Shown piece by piece: positions 1 through 5,586 of a DNA stretch of 7,661 nucleotides. Source of the DNA: Desulfotignum sp. (lineage in GTDB: Bacteria; Desulfobacterota; Desulfobacteria; Desulfobacterales; Desulfobacteraceae); contig JAABRW010000468.1 of NCBI GenBank assembly GCA_011390695.1, forward strand, positions 1-7,661, written 5' to 3'. Made by a program: the position numbers and the translations under genes. Numbering within the stretch: position 1 is the stretch's first letter; each line of letters opens with the position of its first letter. Below the pieces are notes generated by a model. It did no database searches. It was not told the origin of the DNA and was given only the letters and a program-made list of their open reading frames with translations.

Positions 1-846
1 TTTTTCTTTTTCGATTTTTTGAGTCAGCACTTCTTTTTGAGTTTTAAGAGCATTCAAAAAAAACAAGATCCAAGGCTCATACTCCGGATTATCAGATTTA
101 AAAGTGCCCTGAGATTTTCTCAATGCCAGGTAATAATTATCCTTGTTTTTTTCAATGATACTCTCCAGAGAACTGTAAGGAACATATCGGTATCCTTCTT
201 TCAGCAGCAGAAGGGTTGTCAGTATCCTTGACAGTCGGCCGTTTCCATCCTGAAACGGGTGTATTGCCAAAAAATGAACGACAAAGACAGATATGGTTAA
301 CAGGGGGTGGAGTTCTTTTTCTTTTAACTGCCTGGCTGTCCATTCCATCAACTGTTCCATATCCTTTGGGGTGTCAAAGGGTGATGATGTCTCGAAGATA
401 ACACCAAGGCTCTTGCCATCATGATCGAACGCCTCCACATGATTGGGCATCTTTTTGTATTCCCCACGGTGGCGAATATCCTTTGAGCTGTATTCAAGCA
501 GCATTTTATGTAACTGCAGGACATAGTTTTCCGTAAATGAGATGTTTTTATAGGATGCAAAAACGATGTTCATAACATCTGCATAGCCGGCCACTTCCTG
601 TTCATCTCTGGACCCGAATGATTTCTTATCTAATCCAGATAACAACAGTTCTATTTCCCGGTCAGACAGTTTTACCCCTTCAATCCTGGTTGAGGATCCG
701 ATCGACTCTATGGTGGCAACGTGTTTTAAGGCATCAAGCCGTTCCGGGGACAAATTGCCGATGGCTTTCCATACACCCTTGAATTCATCTATTTTGGCAA
801 TGAGATTTAATATTTCCGGTGTGATTTTTATTAAAGGATTTAACAT
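1..846 (-). CDS. Fic family protein, class II (3' end beyond window)
   Basis: Fic enzymes usually transfer AMP from ATP to a hydroxyl side chain of a target protein. The reading frame is open for 282 codons from ATG at 846 to the left edge, so the C-terminus is missing. A good ribosome site (GGAG, 852-855) lies 5 nt before the ATG. The core motif HPFQDGNGRLSR occupies residues 196-207, with catalytic His196 and the anion-binding DGNGR loop intact. Residues 52-57 read STRIEG and fit the inhibitory motif (S/T)xxxE(G/N), placing it in class II, where an N-terminal helix blocks the ATP site through its Glu (here Glu56). The flap region before the core (about 128-160, GEYKKMPNHVEAFD) is also present. 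By analogy with this class, a winged-helix C-terminal domain may follow outside the window. Nothing in the visible part looks damaged. The target is unknown. Two TGGGTA repeat blocks precede the gene and may control it. Family assignment is secure; AMPylation of a particular substrate is not. Confidence 0.95.
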   Translation of the reverse strand, partial: MLNPLIKITPEILNLIAKIDEFKGVWKAIGNLSPERLDALKHVATIESIGSSTRIEGVKLSDREIELLLSGLDKKSFGSRDEQEVAGYADVMNIVFASYKNISFTENYVLQLHKMLLEYSSKDIRHRGEYKKMPNHVEAFDHDGKSLGVIFETSSPFDTPKDMEQLMEWTARQLKEKELHPLLTISVFVVHFLAIHPFQDGNGRLSRILTTLLLLKEGYRYVPYSSLESIIEKNKDNYYLALRKSQGTFKSDNPEYEPWILFFLNALKTQKEVLTQKIEKEK

Positions 847-861
847 TTGTTCTCCGTAAAA

Positions 862-892
862 TACCCAAAAATATACCCATATTTACCCAAAA
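862..892 (-). repeat. Promoter-proximal copy of 31-bp TGGGTA-rich element before fic
   Basis: Read on the minus strand, three TGGGTA units (884-889, 874-879, 862-867) stand in the same orientation, 10 and 12 bp apart, close to one helical turn. The block ends about 15 bp from the fic start codon. A TTGACT hexamer (902-907, minus strand) lies just upstream at a distance that would place a -10 region inside the repeats. This makes the block a candidate operator for fic. The binding protein is unknown; autoregulation or control by the lost neighbour is an inference. Confidence 0.55.
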
Positions 893-949
893 ATTTTTAA
901 AAGTCAAGTGTGATAATATTGTCAAATTCCAGATGGATTTATTTTGGAA

Positions 950-980
950 CGCCCAAAAACATACCCGTATTTACCCATAA
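950..980 (-). repeat. Second, diverged copy of the 31-bp TGGGTA-rich element
   Basis: This block aligns without gaps to 862-892 at an offset of 88 bp and matches at 26 of 31 positions. Two well-kept units (TGGGTA at 972-977 and CGGGTA at 962-967, minus strand) are 10 bp apart; the third has decayed to TGGGCG. It lies between the end of the ParB-like remnant and the fic promoter region. It could be a distal operator for fic or a leftover upstream region from another gene. Confidence 0.5.
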
Positions 981-986
981 ACTTAA

Positions 987-1260
987 TCATCTGCTTGCTT
1001 TTAGTTTTTCGGCTTTAGAAACCCAACGGTGCATGCGGAATATTTTGATGTCTGTGTCCATCTGGTTCACAGCGCGAAGATCGGCTATGTAAGCATCTAC
1101 TGTCCGTCTGGCCCGGCCGATGGCCTTCCCGATATCCGCAGAACTGAGACGTGTGTTCCCTGCATATGCCCACCCGCCTGTGATCAATCCCTTTTCTTGG
1201 ATAAATCGCCTCATCAAGAATAATTGAAGAAACAGGAATTTTTGTCGTCTGTTGTGTCAT
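987..1260 (-). pseudogene. ParB-like (ParB N-domain) regulator, internally deleted remnant
   Basis: Two pieces in different frames look like the two ends of one ParB-like protein. The first, from ATG at 1260, reads TKIPVSSIILDEAIYPRKG and then IDHRRV, typical of the start of a ParB/Srx N-terminal domain. The second, ending at the TGA at 987-989, contains SADIGKAIGRARRTVDAYIA followed by DLRA, a clear helix-turn-helix of the kind that follows this domain. The DNA between them is far too short for the rest of the domain, including its usual GxHR nucleotide-binding motif, which is absent. The frame change falls at about 1160-1185. The end after IFRMHR is also unlike a normal continuation. I read it as a dead gene with an internal deletion and a truncated C-terminus. 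A short expressed HTH peptide from ATG at 1217 is possible but unlikely. Confidence 0.7.
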
Positions 1261-1303
1261 GACTTTTTACACCAATTTTATTCTTATTTGACCTGCACAA
1301 ACT

Positions 1304-1477
1304 TCAAAATGATGTTAGCCGGGATGGAAATCCGGTATGATTAAAGCAATTCGCTAACCACCAAAATAACCGGCTTGCCCGGTTCATTTGGCTTGTTTGG
1401 ATTGCAACAATACCTTCGTCCTGTAGTTTTTTCAGAACAGCGAGAGATTCTGCAAGCTTATCTTGTAGCGTCGGCAT
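1304..1477 (-). pseudogene. N-terminal stub resembling long Fic-associated proteins
   Basis: From ATG at 1477 the first 34 residues or so (MPTLQDKLAESLAVLKKLQD, then EGIVAIQTSQMNRA) resemble the opening of about 500-residue proteins annotated as Fic or cell filamentation proteins. In those, a helical KLAE..LK.LQD segment and a basic S.MNR/THRERL segment lead into a winged-helix-like region. I recall that family by its look and cannot search it here. After MNRAS the likeness stops and the frame runs through unrelated sequence to a stop at 1304-1306. No strong ribosome site precedes the ATG. The most likely reading is the 5' stub of a gene cut off by a deletion. It would be the second Fic-related trace in this window, but a chance match over about 34 residues cannot be excluded. 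Confidence 0.45.
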
Positions 1478-1553
1478 TGTTGACCGGATAAAAATAAGGC
1501 CTTGACATATAGACTGCTTCCCCGTTAGAGATTTAGGTGTAAACTCCAACAAA

Positions 1554-1707
1554 GCCCTTTTCCTGGGCGCCTATGCCCAGGCAGGCGTTGGTCCCAAGGA
1601 TATCAGCCTGGCCGAACTCCACGATGCCACGGCCTATGGGGTGCTGCACCAGACCGAGGCCATGGGGTTCTGCCCCCCCGGGTGAAGGGGGCATCCATGC
1701 CCTCTGA
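1554..1707 (+). pseudogene. Thiolase (SCP-x type acetyl-CoA acetyltransferase) fragment
   Basis: The plus strand encodes AYAQAGVGPKDISLAELHDA followed by TAYGVLHQTEAMGFCPPG. This matches the region of SCP-x-type thiolases around the conserved catalytic His (AEVHDAF-like; His codon at 1620-1622) and the following ALGFC-GEGG segment. A TGA interrupts the frame at 1683-1685, directly after a run of seven C (1673-1679). Removing one C restores GEGGIHAL before another stop at 1705-1707. Upstream and downstream parts of the roughly 390-residue enzyme are missing, so this is a small relic. Its composition is more GC-rich than the AT-rich remnant DNA to its left, which suggests a different source. 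It is on the opposite strand to its neighbours and has no start or ribosome site. Confidence 0.8.
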
Positions 1708-1726
1708 TTCAGGCCGATCGTTTTTG

Positions 1727-3505
1727 TTAAAGTACCTTTCCCGGAAGGATTGAGGTGTTGACCTCGCCCTTCTTTAAAACCTGTCTGCCGTTGATAAAAA
1801 CCGTCTCGATCCCTGTGGGAGTTTGATCTGTTTTTGTGTCTGTGTTGTTGTCTCGGACACTGTCCCAGTTGAACACAGTGATATCTGCAGCCATTCCTTT
1901 TTTCAGCAATCCCCGGTCGCTCATTTTAAACCGTTCCGCAGCGGCTCCGGTCATTTTATGAACCACCTGTTCCAGGCTCAACAGATTGAAATCCCGTGCA
2001 TATTGCAAAATCCTTGGAAAATTACCGAAACAGGCCGGATTCTGCGTTCCTTGTGTTGCGACTGTGGCATCCGTCTGGAACAAGGATAAAGGGTGTGCAA
2101 TCATTGCTTTTACCTGCTCCTGGTTGCTGTAGCGATGGTTTAACACGGAGGCTTTCCCGTTGCTGAGCCTGACAAAATCGATAAAATTTTCAAATTCCCC
2201 TTTTTTGCGAAGGGCTGCAATATCTCTCAAAAACATGCCATTGTATTGTTCCAGCTCAGGATGGTTTGCCTTGGTAATCTGAATATCCTCGTAACCGAAT
2301 CCCAGAAGGTTTTTAATCATGGTCAGCTCAGCTCCGAGCTTCATCAGGGAGAACCGGCTGTCGAATACTTCCGGAATTCCCGCCAGAAACCATTCGGGCA
2401 GAACAACATTGATGATTGAGGTTCCGCAGTGATAAGCATAGGAGTCGAATTTGACATCCAATCCCTCTGCTCTGGCTTTTTCAATTTCTGAGAACGCTTG
2501 GTGATAGGTCTTCCAGGTGCGTTCGCCCACAAAAATCAGGTGGGACAGCTGCATCTTGACTCCTGTTTCCCGGGCCAGGTCCAGCATCTCCCTGATGGCC
2601 ATCAGGTTGTGAGGCGTACCATAAAGCTCCAGCGGGTAGGTCCCTGAAAGGGAAGAATAGGCTTTCATGTGGACGGTGATGATTTTGTCCTTTTGTTTCA
2701 CCACCTGCGCAATTGCCCTTAACTCGTCCCGTTTGGCAAACACGCCGGGTTCGTACTGCAGGCCGAAGGAAACCCCGTGGGCTCCCTGTTCCAGAGCTTC
2801 TTCCAGAAGATACAGCATTTCTTTGAGTGACTCACCCTGCATGGGAGTTTCATCAAATCCCTGGATTGACGTTCTAGTGGTCCCGTGGCCAGCCAGGTTC
2901 AGCATGTTGTGGGAAATCCCCTGGGTTTTGACCGTGGTATAATAGTCGTCCATGGTATCCCATGTCATCGGGTAAAGACCTCTGGCACGATTTTCGATCA
3001 TTGCGCGGTGAGGGCTGGCGGGTTTAAAACCGGCAACGCCAAAACCGCAGTTGCCGGTCACAAATGTAGTGATGCCCTGTCTGGTATAGGGGGACTTTAA
3101 CTCGTGGTGGCCTTGCACCGGCAGCACCCAATCCATATGTGAATGCATATCGATAAAACCGGGCGCAATGACGTTACCGCTACAGTCGATGACCTTGCCT
3201 GAAAAATCAATCGGAGTCTCTGAAACCGCTTCGATTTTCTCCCCCTGGATCAGCAAGTCCCCCTGGAAGGACCGTTTGCCGGTACCGTCAACAATCAGCC
3301 CGTTGCGCAACAGAATGGATGAGGCGCTGCCGTCACCCATACCGACCGAATTGGTTCCCAGGCTGGATGCCGCTGCCGGTGGCGTTTCAGGAAAGCTGCC
3401 TCCAAAAAAAGAAAATGCCGCAGTGGCCGATGCTGCCTTTGCCAGCCAACCTAAAAAACGCCTTCGTGAAAACCAAGTATTATGTTCTGCTTTGAGCTGT
3501 TTCAT
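1727..3505 (-). CDS. Tat-exported amidohydrolase, N-acyl-D-amino-acid deacylase type
   Basis: This is a metal-dependent amidohydrolase most like D-aminoacylases, which remove the acyl group from N-acyl-D-amino acids. Numbered from the ATG (592 residues), a twin-arginine signal SRRRFLG lies at 13-19, followed by a hydrophobic, Ala-rich segment to about 35, so a folded enzyme is sent to the periplasm. The TIM-barrel starts after a small beta domain. GFIDMHSHMDW gives His121 and His123; GNCGFG gives Cys153; ITVHMK gives His279; QLSHL gives His322; FQTDA gives Asp479. These correspond to the full ligand and catalytic set of D-aminoacylase, including its unusual bridging Cys. The C-terminal GMAADITVFNWDSV is typical of the family. 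A TTG codon at 3506-3508 is in frame, but the ribosome site is better spaced for ATG 3505. Substrate chirality cannot be read from sequence; dihydroorotase-like or dipeptidase roles are alternatives. The gene is intact but flanked on both sides by gene fragments. Confidence 0.9.
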   Translation of the reverse strand: MKQLKAEHNTWFSRRRFLGWLAKAASATAAFSFFGGSFPETPPAAASSLGTNSVGMGDGSASSILLRNGLIVDGTGKRSFQGDLLIQGEKIEAVSETPIDFSGKVIDCSGNVIAPGFIDMHSHMDWVLPVQGHHELKSPYTRQGITTFVTGNCGFGVAGFKPASPHRAMIENRARGLYPMTWDTMDDYYTTVKTQGISHNMLNLAGHGTTRTSIQGFDETPMQGESLKEMLYLLEEALEQGAHGVSFGLQYEPGVFAKRDELRAIAQVVKQKDKIITVHMKAYSSLSGTYPLELYGTPHNLMAIREMLDLARETGVKMQLSHLIFVGERTWKTYHQAFSEIEKARAEGLDVKFDSYAYHCGTSIINVVLPEWFLAGIPEVFDSRFSLMKLGAELTMIKNLLGFGYEDIQITKANHPELEQYNGMFLRDIAALRKKGEFENFIDFVRLSNGKASVLNHRYSNQEQVKAMIAHPLSLFQTDATVATQGTQNPACFGNFPRILQYARDFNLLSLEQVVHKMTGAAAERFKMSDRGLLKKGMAADITVFNWDSVRDNNTDTKTDQTPTGIETVFINGRQVLKKGEVNTSILPGKVL

Positions 3506-3511
3506 CAAACA

Positions 3512-3517
3512 CTCCTT
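3512..3517 (-). promoter_or_regulatory. Ribosome binding site that selects ATG 3505
   Basis: AAGGAG on the minus strand ends 6 nt before ATG 3505 but only 3 nt before the in-frame TTG at 3508. The spacing favours the ATG, giving 592 rather than 593 residues. Confidence 0.75.
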
Positions 3518-3576
3518 TTTATGTCAACGGGTTTCATTGTCATCCGGGCTTTACACAAAATTATTACCGGAAAAGC

Positions 3577-3776
3577 TTATGCCACAAAATCCGTGTTTTG
3601 GGGCAGGTTGGTGGGTTTGTAGTCAGCCACCTGTTGCAGCCTTTCCCGGGTGGAGGCGTGCACCTTTTCTGAATCGCCGATCTGGCGCGCACGGGTGCCG
3701 AAGGCCTTCCAGATGCCGTTAAAGGAATGCTGTTTTACTGGCCAGGTGAAGAAAAAGGTTCGGCCATTTACTCTGC
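3577..3776 (-). pseudogene. Unidentified C-terminal coding fragment
   Basis: An open minus-strand frame ends at TAA 3577-3579 and reads back through QNTDFVA, RERLQQVADYKPTNLP, NGIWKAFGTRARQIG and GRTFFFTWPVKQHS. Its codons are GC-rich at third positions (GGC, ACC, TTC, CTG, GTG) like the window's real genes, and it has no internal stop. No ribosome site or plausible start lies nearby, and its upstream part runs into the HicA-like remnant in another frame. I read it as the last 60 or so codons of a gene whose beginning was lost. I do not recognise the family and assign no function. The apparent coding character could still be chance over this length. Confidence 0.45.
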
Positions 3777-3929
3777 ATTTAGATTCTTCAGGATCTTCAT
3801 GGCCAATGGTTCTTTGATATCAGTGTGCCTGGGGACAGCTTCCACGGCTCCGTTCTTTGGATTTATCCAAAGCGAATGGGATGCCCCCTCTCGCTCTTTC
3901 AGCACCACTGATTCCACTGACTGCTGCAT
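3768..3929 (-). pseudogene. HicA-like mRNA interferase toxin, N-terminally truncated
   Basis: The 53-codon frame from ATG 3929 to TAA 3768-3770 contains LKEREGASHSLWINPKNG and AVEAVPRHTDIKEPLAMKI, ending LKNLNAE. This fits HicA/YcfA toxins: the (G)xSH segment with the catalytic His (His18 here), the NP turn, the PRH.(D/E)I strand and the closing helix. HicA is a small double-stranded-RNA-binding-fold ribonuclease neutralised by HicB. About 12-15 N-terminal residues that normally form the first helix are not recognisable, no good ribosome site precedes the ATG, and no hicB is found on either side. The following sequence is an unrelated coding fragment. I therefore call it a remnant, although a short live toxin is not ruled out. 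Confidence 0.6.
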
Positions 3930-4071
3930 ATAAATCCGGTGGTAAAATACATAATTGCCCCAATGGGAAACCAGCGGCCGGTTTTATATAATGAATCAGA
4001 TTTTAACTGCAGGTGCATGGCAGATGCCTGTCACAGCACACTGCCTGAAAGCATTGAAAAGAGTTATAATA
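3930..4071 (+). promoter_or_regulatory. Leader/promoter region of the M16 peptidase operon (weak evidence)
   Basis: This 142-bp stretch separates the HicA remnant from the peptidase operon. It holds a perfect TATAAT at 3987-3992 on the plus strand, but no good -35 hexamer at the right distance; a second TATAAT at 4065-4070 is too near the start codon. The reading frame stays open upstream of ATG 4072, but the extra residues do not look like protein that belongs to the peptidase. A promoter is expected here because the genes to the left run the other way. Confidence 0.3.
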
Positions 4072-5586
4072 ATGAAAAAAACAGTTCTTTTTTTATCTAT
4101 CCTGTTATGCCTGGTGACTGCCGAAACGATTGTTGCTGATGCGTTTCTGGACCGGTTCAAAAAAGAGGTTCACCGATTCACCCTGGACAACGGCATGACA
4201 TTTCTGGTGGTCGCACGTAACCATGCACCGGTTGTCAGTTTTGTCACCCTGGTGGATACCGGCGGTGTGGATGAACCTGCCGGACATACCGGCATTGCCC
4301 ATTTTCTTGAACACATGGCTTTCAAAGGGACCCCCCGGATCGGCACACGCAACTGGGATAAAGAAAAACAGGTATTAAAAAAACTGGAACAGGCATACAG
4401 GGCCATGATTAAGGCCAGATACAAATCAGACAGGGATATACGGCCCGACATCGACACCCTCCGCCGGGAATTTGAACGGCTGCGGGAAAAAGCGGAACAA
4501 TATGTGGATCCCAATGCCTATGCCCGACTGCTGCAGCAAAACGGGGCCACTGACCTGAATGCCGCCACGGGCAGCGATTATACCATGTATTTTTGCAGCC
4601 TGCCGGCCACCAAAGCCGAACTGTGGTTTCAGCTGGAATCCGATCGTCTGGCCAACCCGGTTTTCAGGCAGTTTTACAAAGAAAAACAGGTGGTACTGGA
4701 AGAGCGGCGGATGCGGGTTGATTCCGATCCCACCGGGCGGCTGTTCGAAGAATTTCTGGCAACCGCGTTTATGGCCCATCCCTATGGCGAACCCATCATC
4801 GGCTGGGCCTCAGACATCATAACCACCACCCGCACTGATATGGAGCATTTTTACAACCGCCATTATTTTCCTGCCAACATGACCGTTGCCGTAGTGGGAG
4901 ATGTCACCCCGGACCTGATCCGCAGCCTGGCTGACACCCATTTCAGTGCCATGGAAACAAAAGAGAGGGACATGGAATTCATCACCAGGGAGCCGGAACA
5001 GAACAGTGTGCGAGCGCTTACCCACAAAGGTTCCAACCAGCCTGTATATGTGGAAGGATACCATACTGTGGATTCTGTGCACAAGGATGCACCGGCCCTT
5101 GACCTGCTTGCCGACATACTGGCCAACGGCAGGCTGTCACGGTTGTACCGGCAGCTGGTGGTGGAAAAAGGCCTGGCACATGCCATCCATGTGTCCGGCG
5201 GGTTCCCGGGGGACAAATATCCGGGCCTGCTGATGTTTTATGCGATCCCACGGCAAAACACTTCCCTGGACAGCCTGTCAGATGCCCTGCATGATGAACT
5301 GCTGAAAATCACCCGGGACAAAGTGACCTCCAAGGAGCTTGAACGGGCCAAGACCAGCCGCCGTGCAGATCTGATCCGAAGTGTAAAAACCAATCTCGGA
5401 CTGGCCATTAAACTGGCCACTGCCGATGTGCAGCCGGGGGGATGGCGCCGTATGTTTACAACCCTGGAAAAACTGCAGCAGGTGACCGCCGAAGAGGTGC
5501 GTGCTGTTGCCCGCACCTATCTGAGATCGGACAACCTGACCATTGGCCGGCTGGAGCTGCAGGAAACCGGCAAAGGAGATAAATAA
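4072..5586 (+). CDS. M16 family zinc metallopeptidase, catalytic subunit
   Basis: This is a pitrilysin/insulinase-type (M16B-like) peptidase of 504 residues. ATG 4072 was chosen because it starts a standard signal peptide (MKKTVLFLSILLCLVTAETI, then VADA), so the enzyme is predicted to be periplasmic; earlier in-frame codons would bury this signal. The inverted zinc motif HFLEH gives His77, Glu80 and His81. The third ligand is expected at Glu211 in KEKQVVLEERRMR, with the assisting Glu204 seven residues before it, as in pitrilysin. NAATGSDYT (163-171) is the usual active-site strand. Between the zinc helix and that strand sits a charged, probably helical insertion (about 89-156) longer than in ordinary M16B subunits. 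The second half-domain (about 265-500) includes GDVTPD and ANGRLSRLYRQLVVEKGLAH. There the Arg and Tyr of the common R..GLAY pair are replaced (Lys-Gly-Leu-Ala-His). It is translationally coupled to the next gene and probably works with it as a heterodimer that degrades or processes peptides. Confidence 0.95.
   Translation: MKKTVLFLSILLCLVTAETIVADAFLDRFKKEVHRFTLDNGMTFLVVARNHAPVVSFVTLVDTGGVDEPAGHTGIAHFLEHMAFKGTPRIGTRNWDKEKQVLKKLEQAYRAMIKARYKSDRDIRPDIDTLRREFERLREKAEQYVDPNAYARLLQQNGATDLNAATGSDYTMYFCSLPATKAELWFQLESDRLANPVFRQFYKEKQVVLEERRMRVDSDPTGRLFEEFLATAFMAHPYGEPIIGWASDIITTTRTDMEHFYNRHYFPANMTVAVVGDVTPDLIRSLADTHFSAMETKERDMEFITREPEQNSVRALTHKGSNQPVYVEGYHTVDSVHKDAPALDLLADILANGRLSRLYRQLVVEKGLAHAIHVSGGFPGDKYPGLLMFYAIPRQNTSLDSLSDALHDELLKITRDKVTSKELERAKTSRRADLIRSVKTNLGLAIKLATADVQPGGWRRMFTTLEKLQQVTAEEVRAVARTYLRSDNLTIGRLELQETGKGDK
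5572..5578 (+). promoter_or_regulatory. Ribosome binding site for the second M16 gene, inside the first
   Basis: AAAGGAG lies within the last codons of the first peptidase gene, 7 nt before ATG 5586. The stop and start codons share one base (TAATG, 5584-5588), so translation of the two subunits is probably coupled to keep them at similar amounts. Confidence 0.85.

Noticed and set aside
1689..1702. Small palindrome GGGCATCCATGCCC after the amidohydrolase stop as a terminator
   Set aside because: The stem is only 5-6 bp with a tiny loop and no T-run follows on the minus strand; it lies in thiolase-derived sequence and is probably incidental.
3522..3527. TTGACA on the minus strand as a -35 box for the amidohydrolase gene
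   Set aside because: It is only 16 nt from the start codon, so a matching -10 would fall inside the coding sequence.
3168..3722. A 184-codon open frame on the plus strand, overlapping the start of the amidohydrolase gene
   Set aside because: It is antisense to a clearly real gene, its translation has low-complexity Pro/Ser/Arg-rich character with no recognisable domain, and it runs on through the gene debris. It is a shadow of the GC-rich third positions opposite.
3955..4071. Upstream in-frame extension of the first M16 gene (starts near 3955 or at ATG 3991)
   Set aside because: The added residues would place 27-39 amino acids before a textbook signal peptide, and no better ribosome site is seen there.
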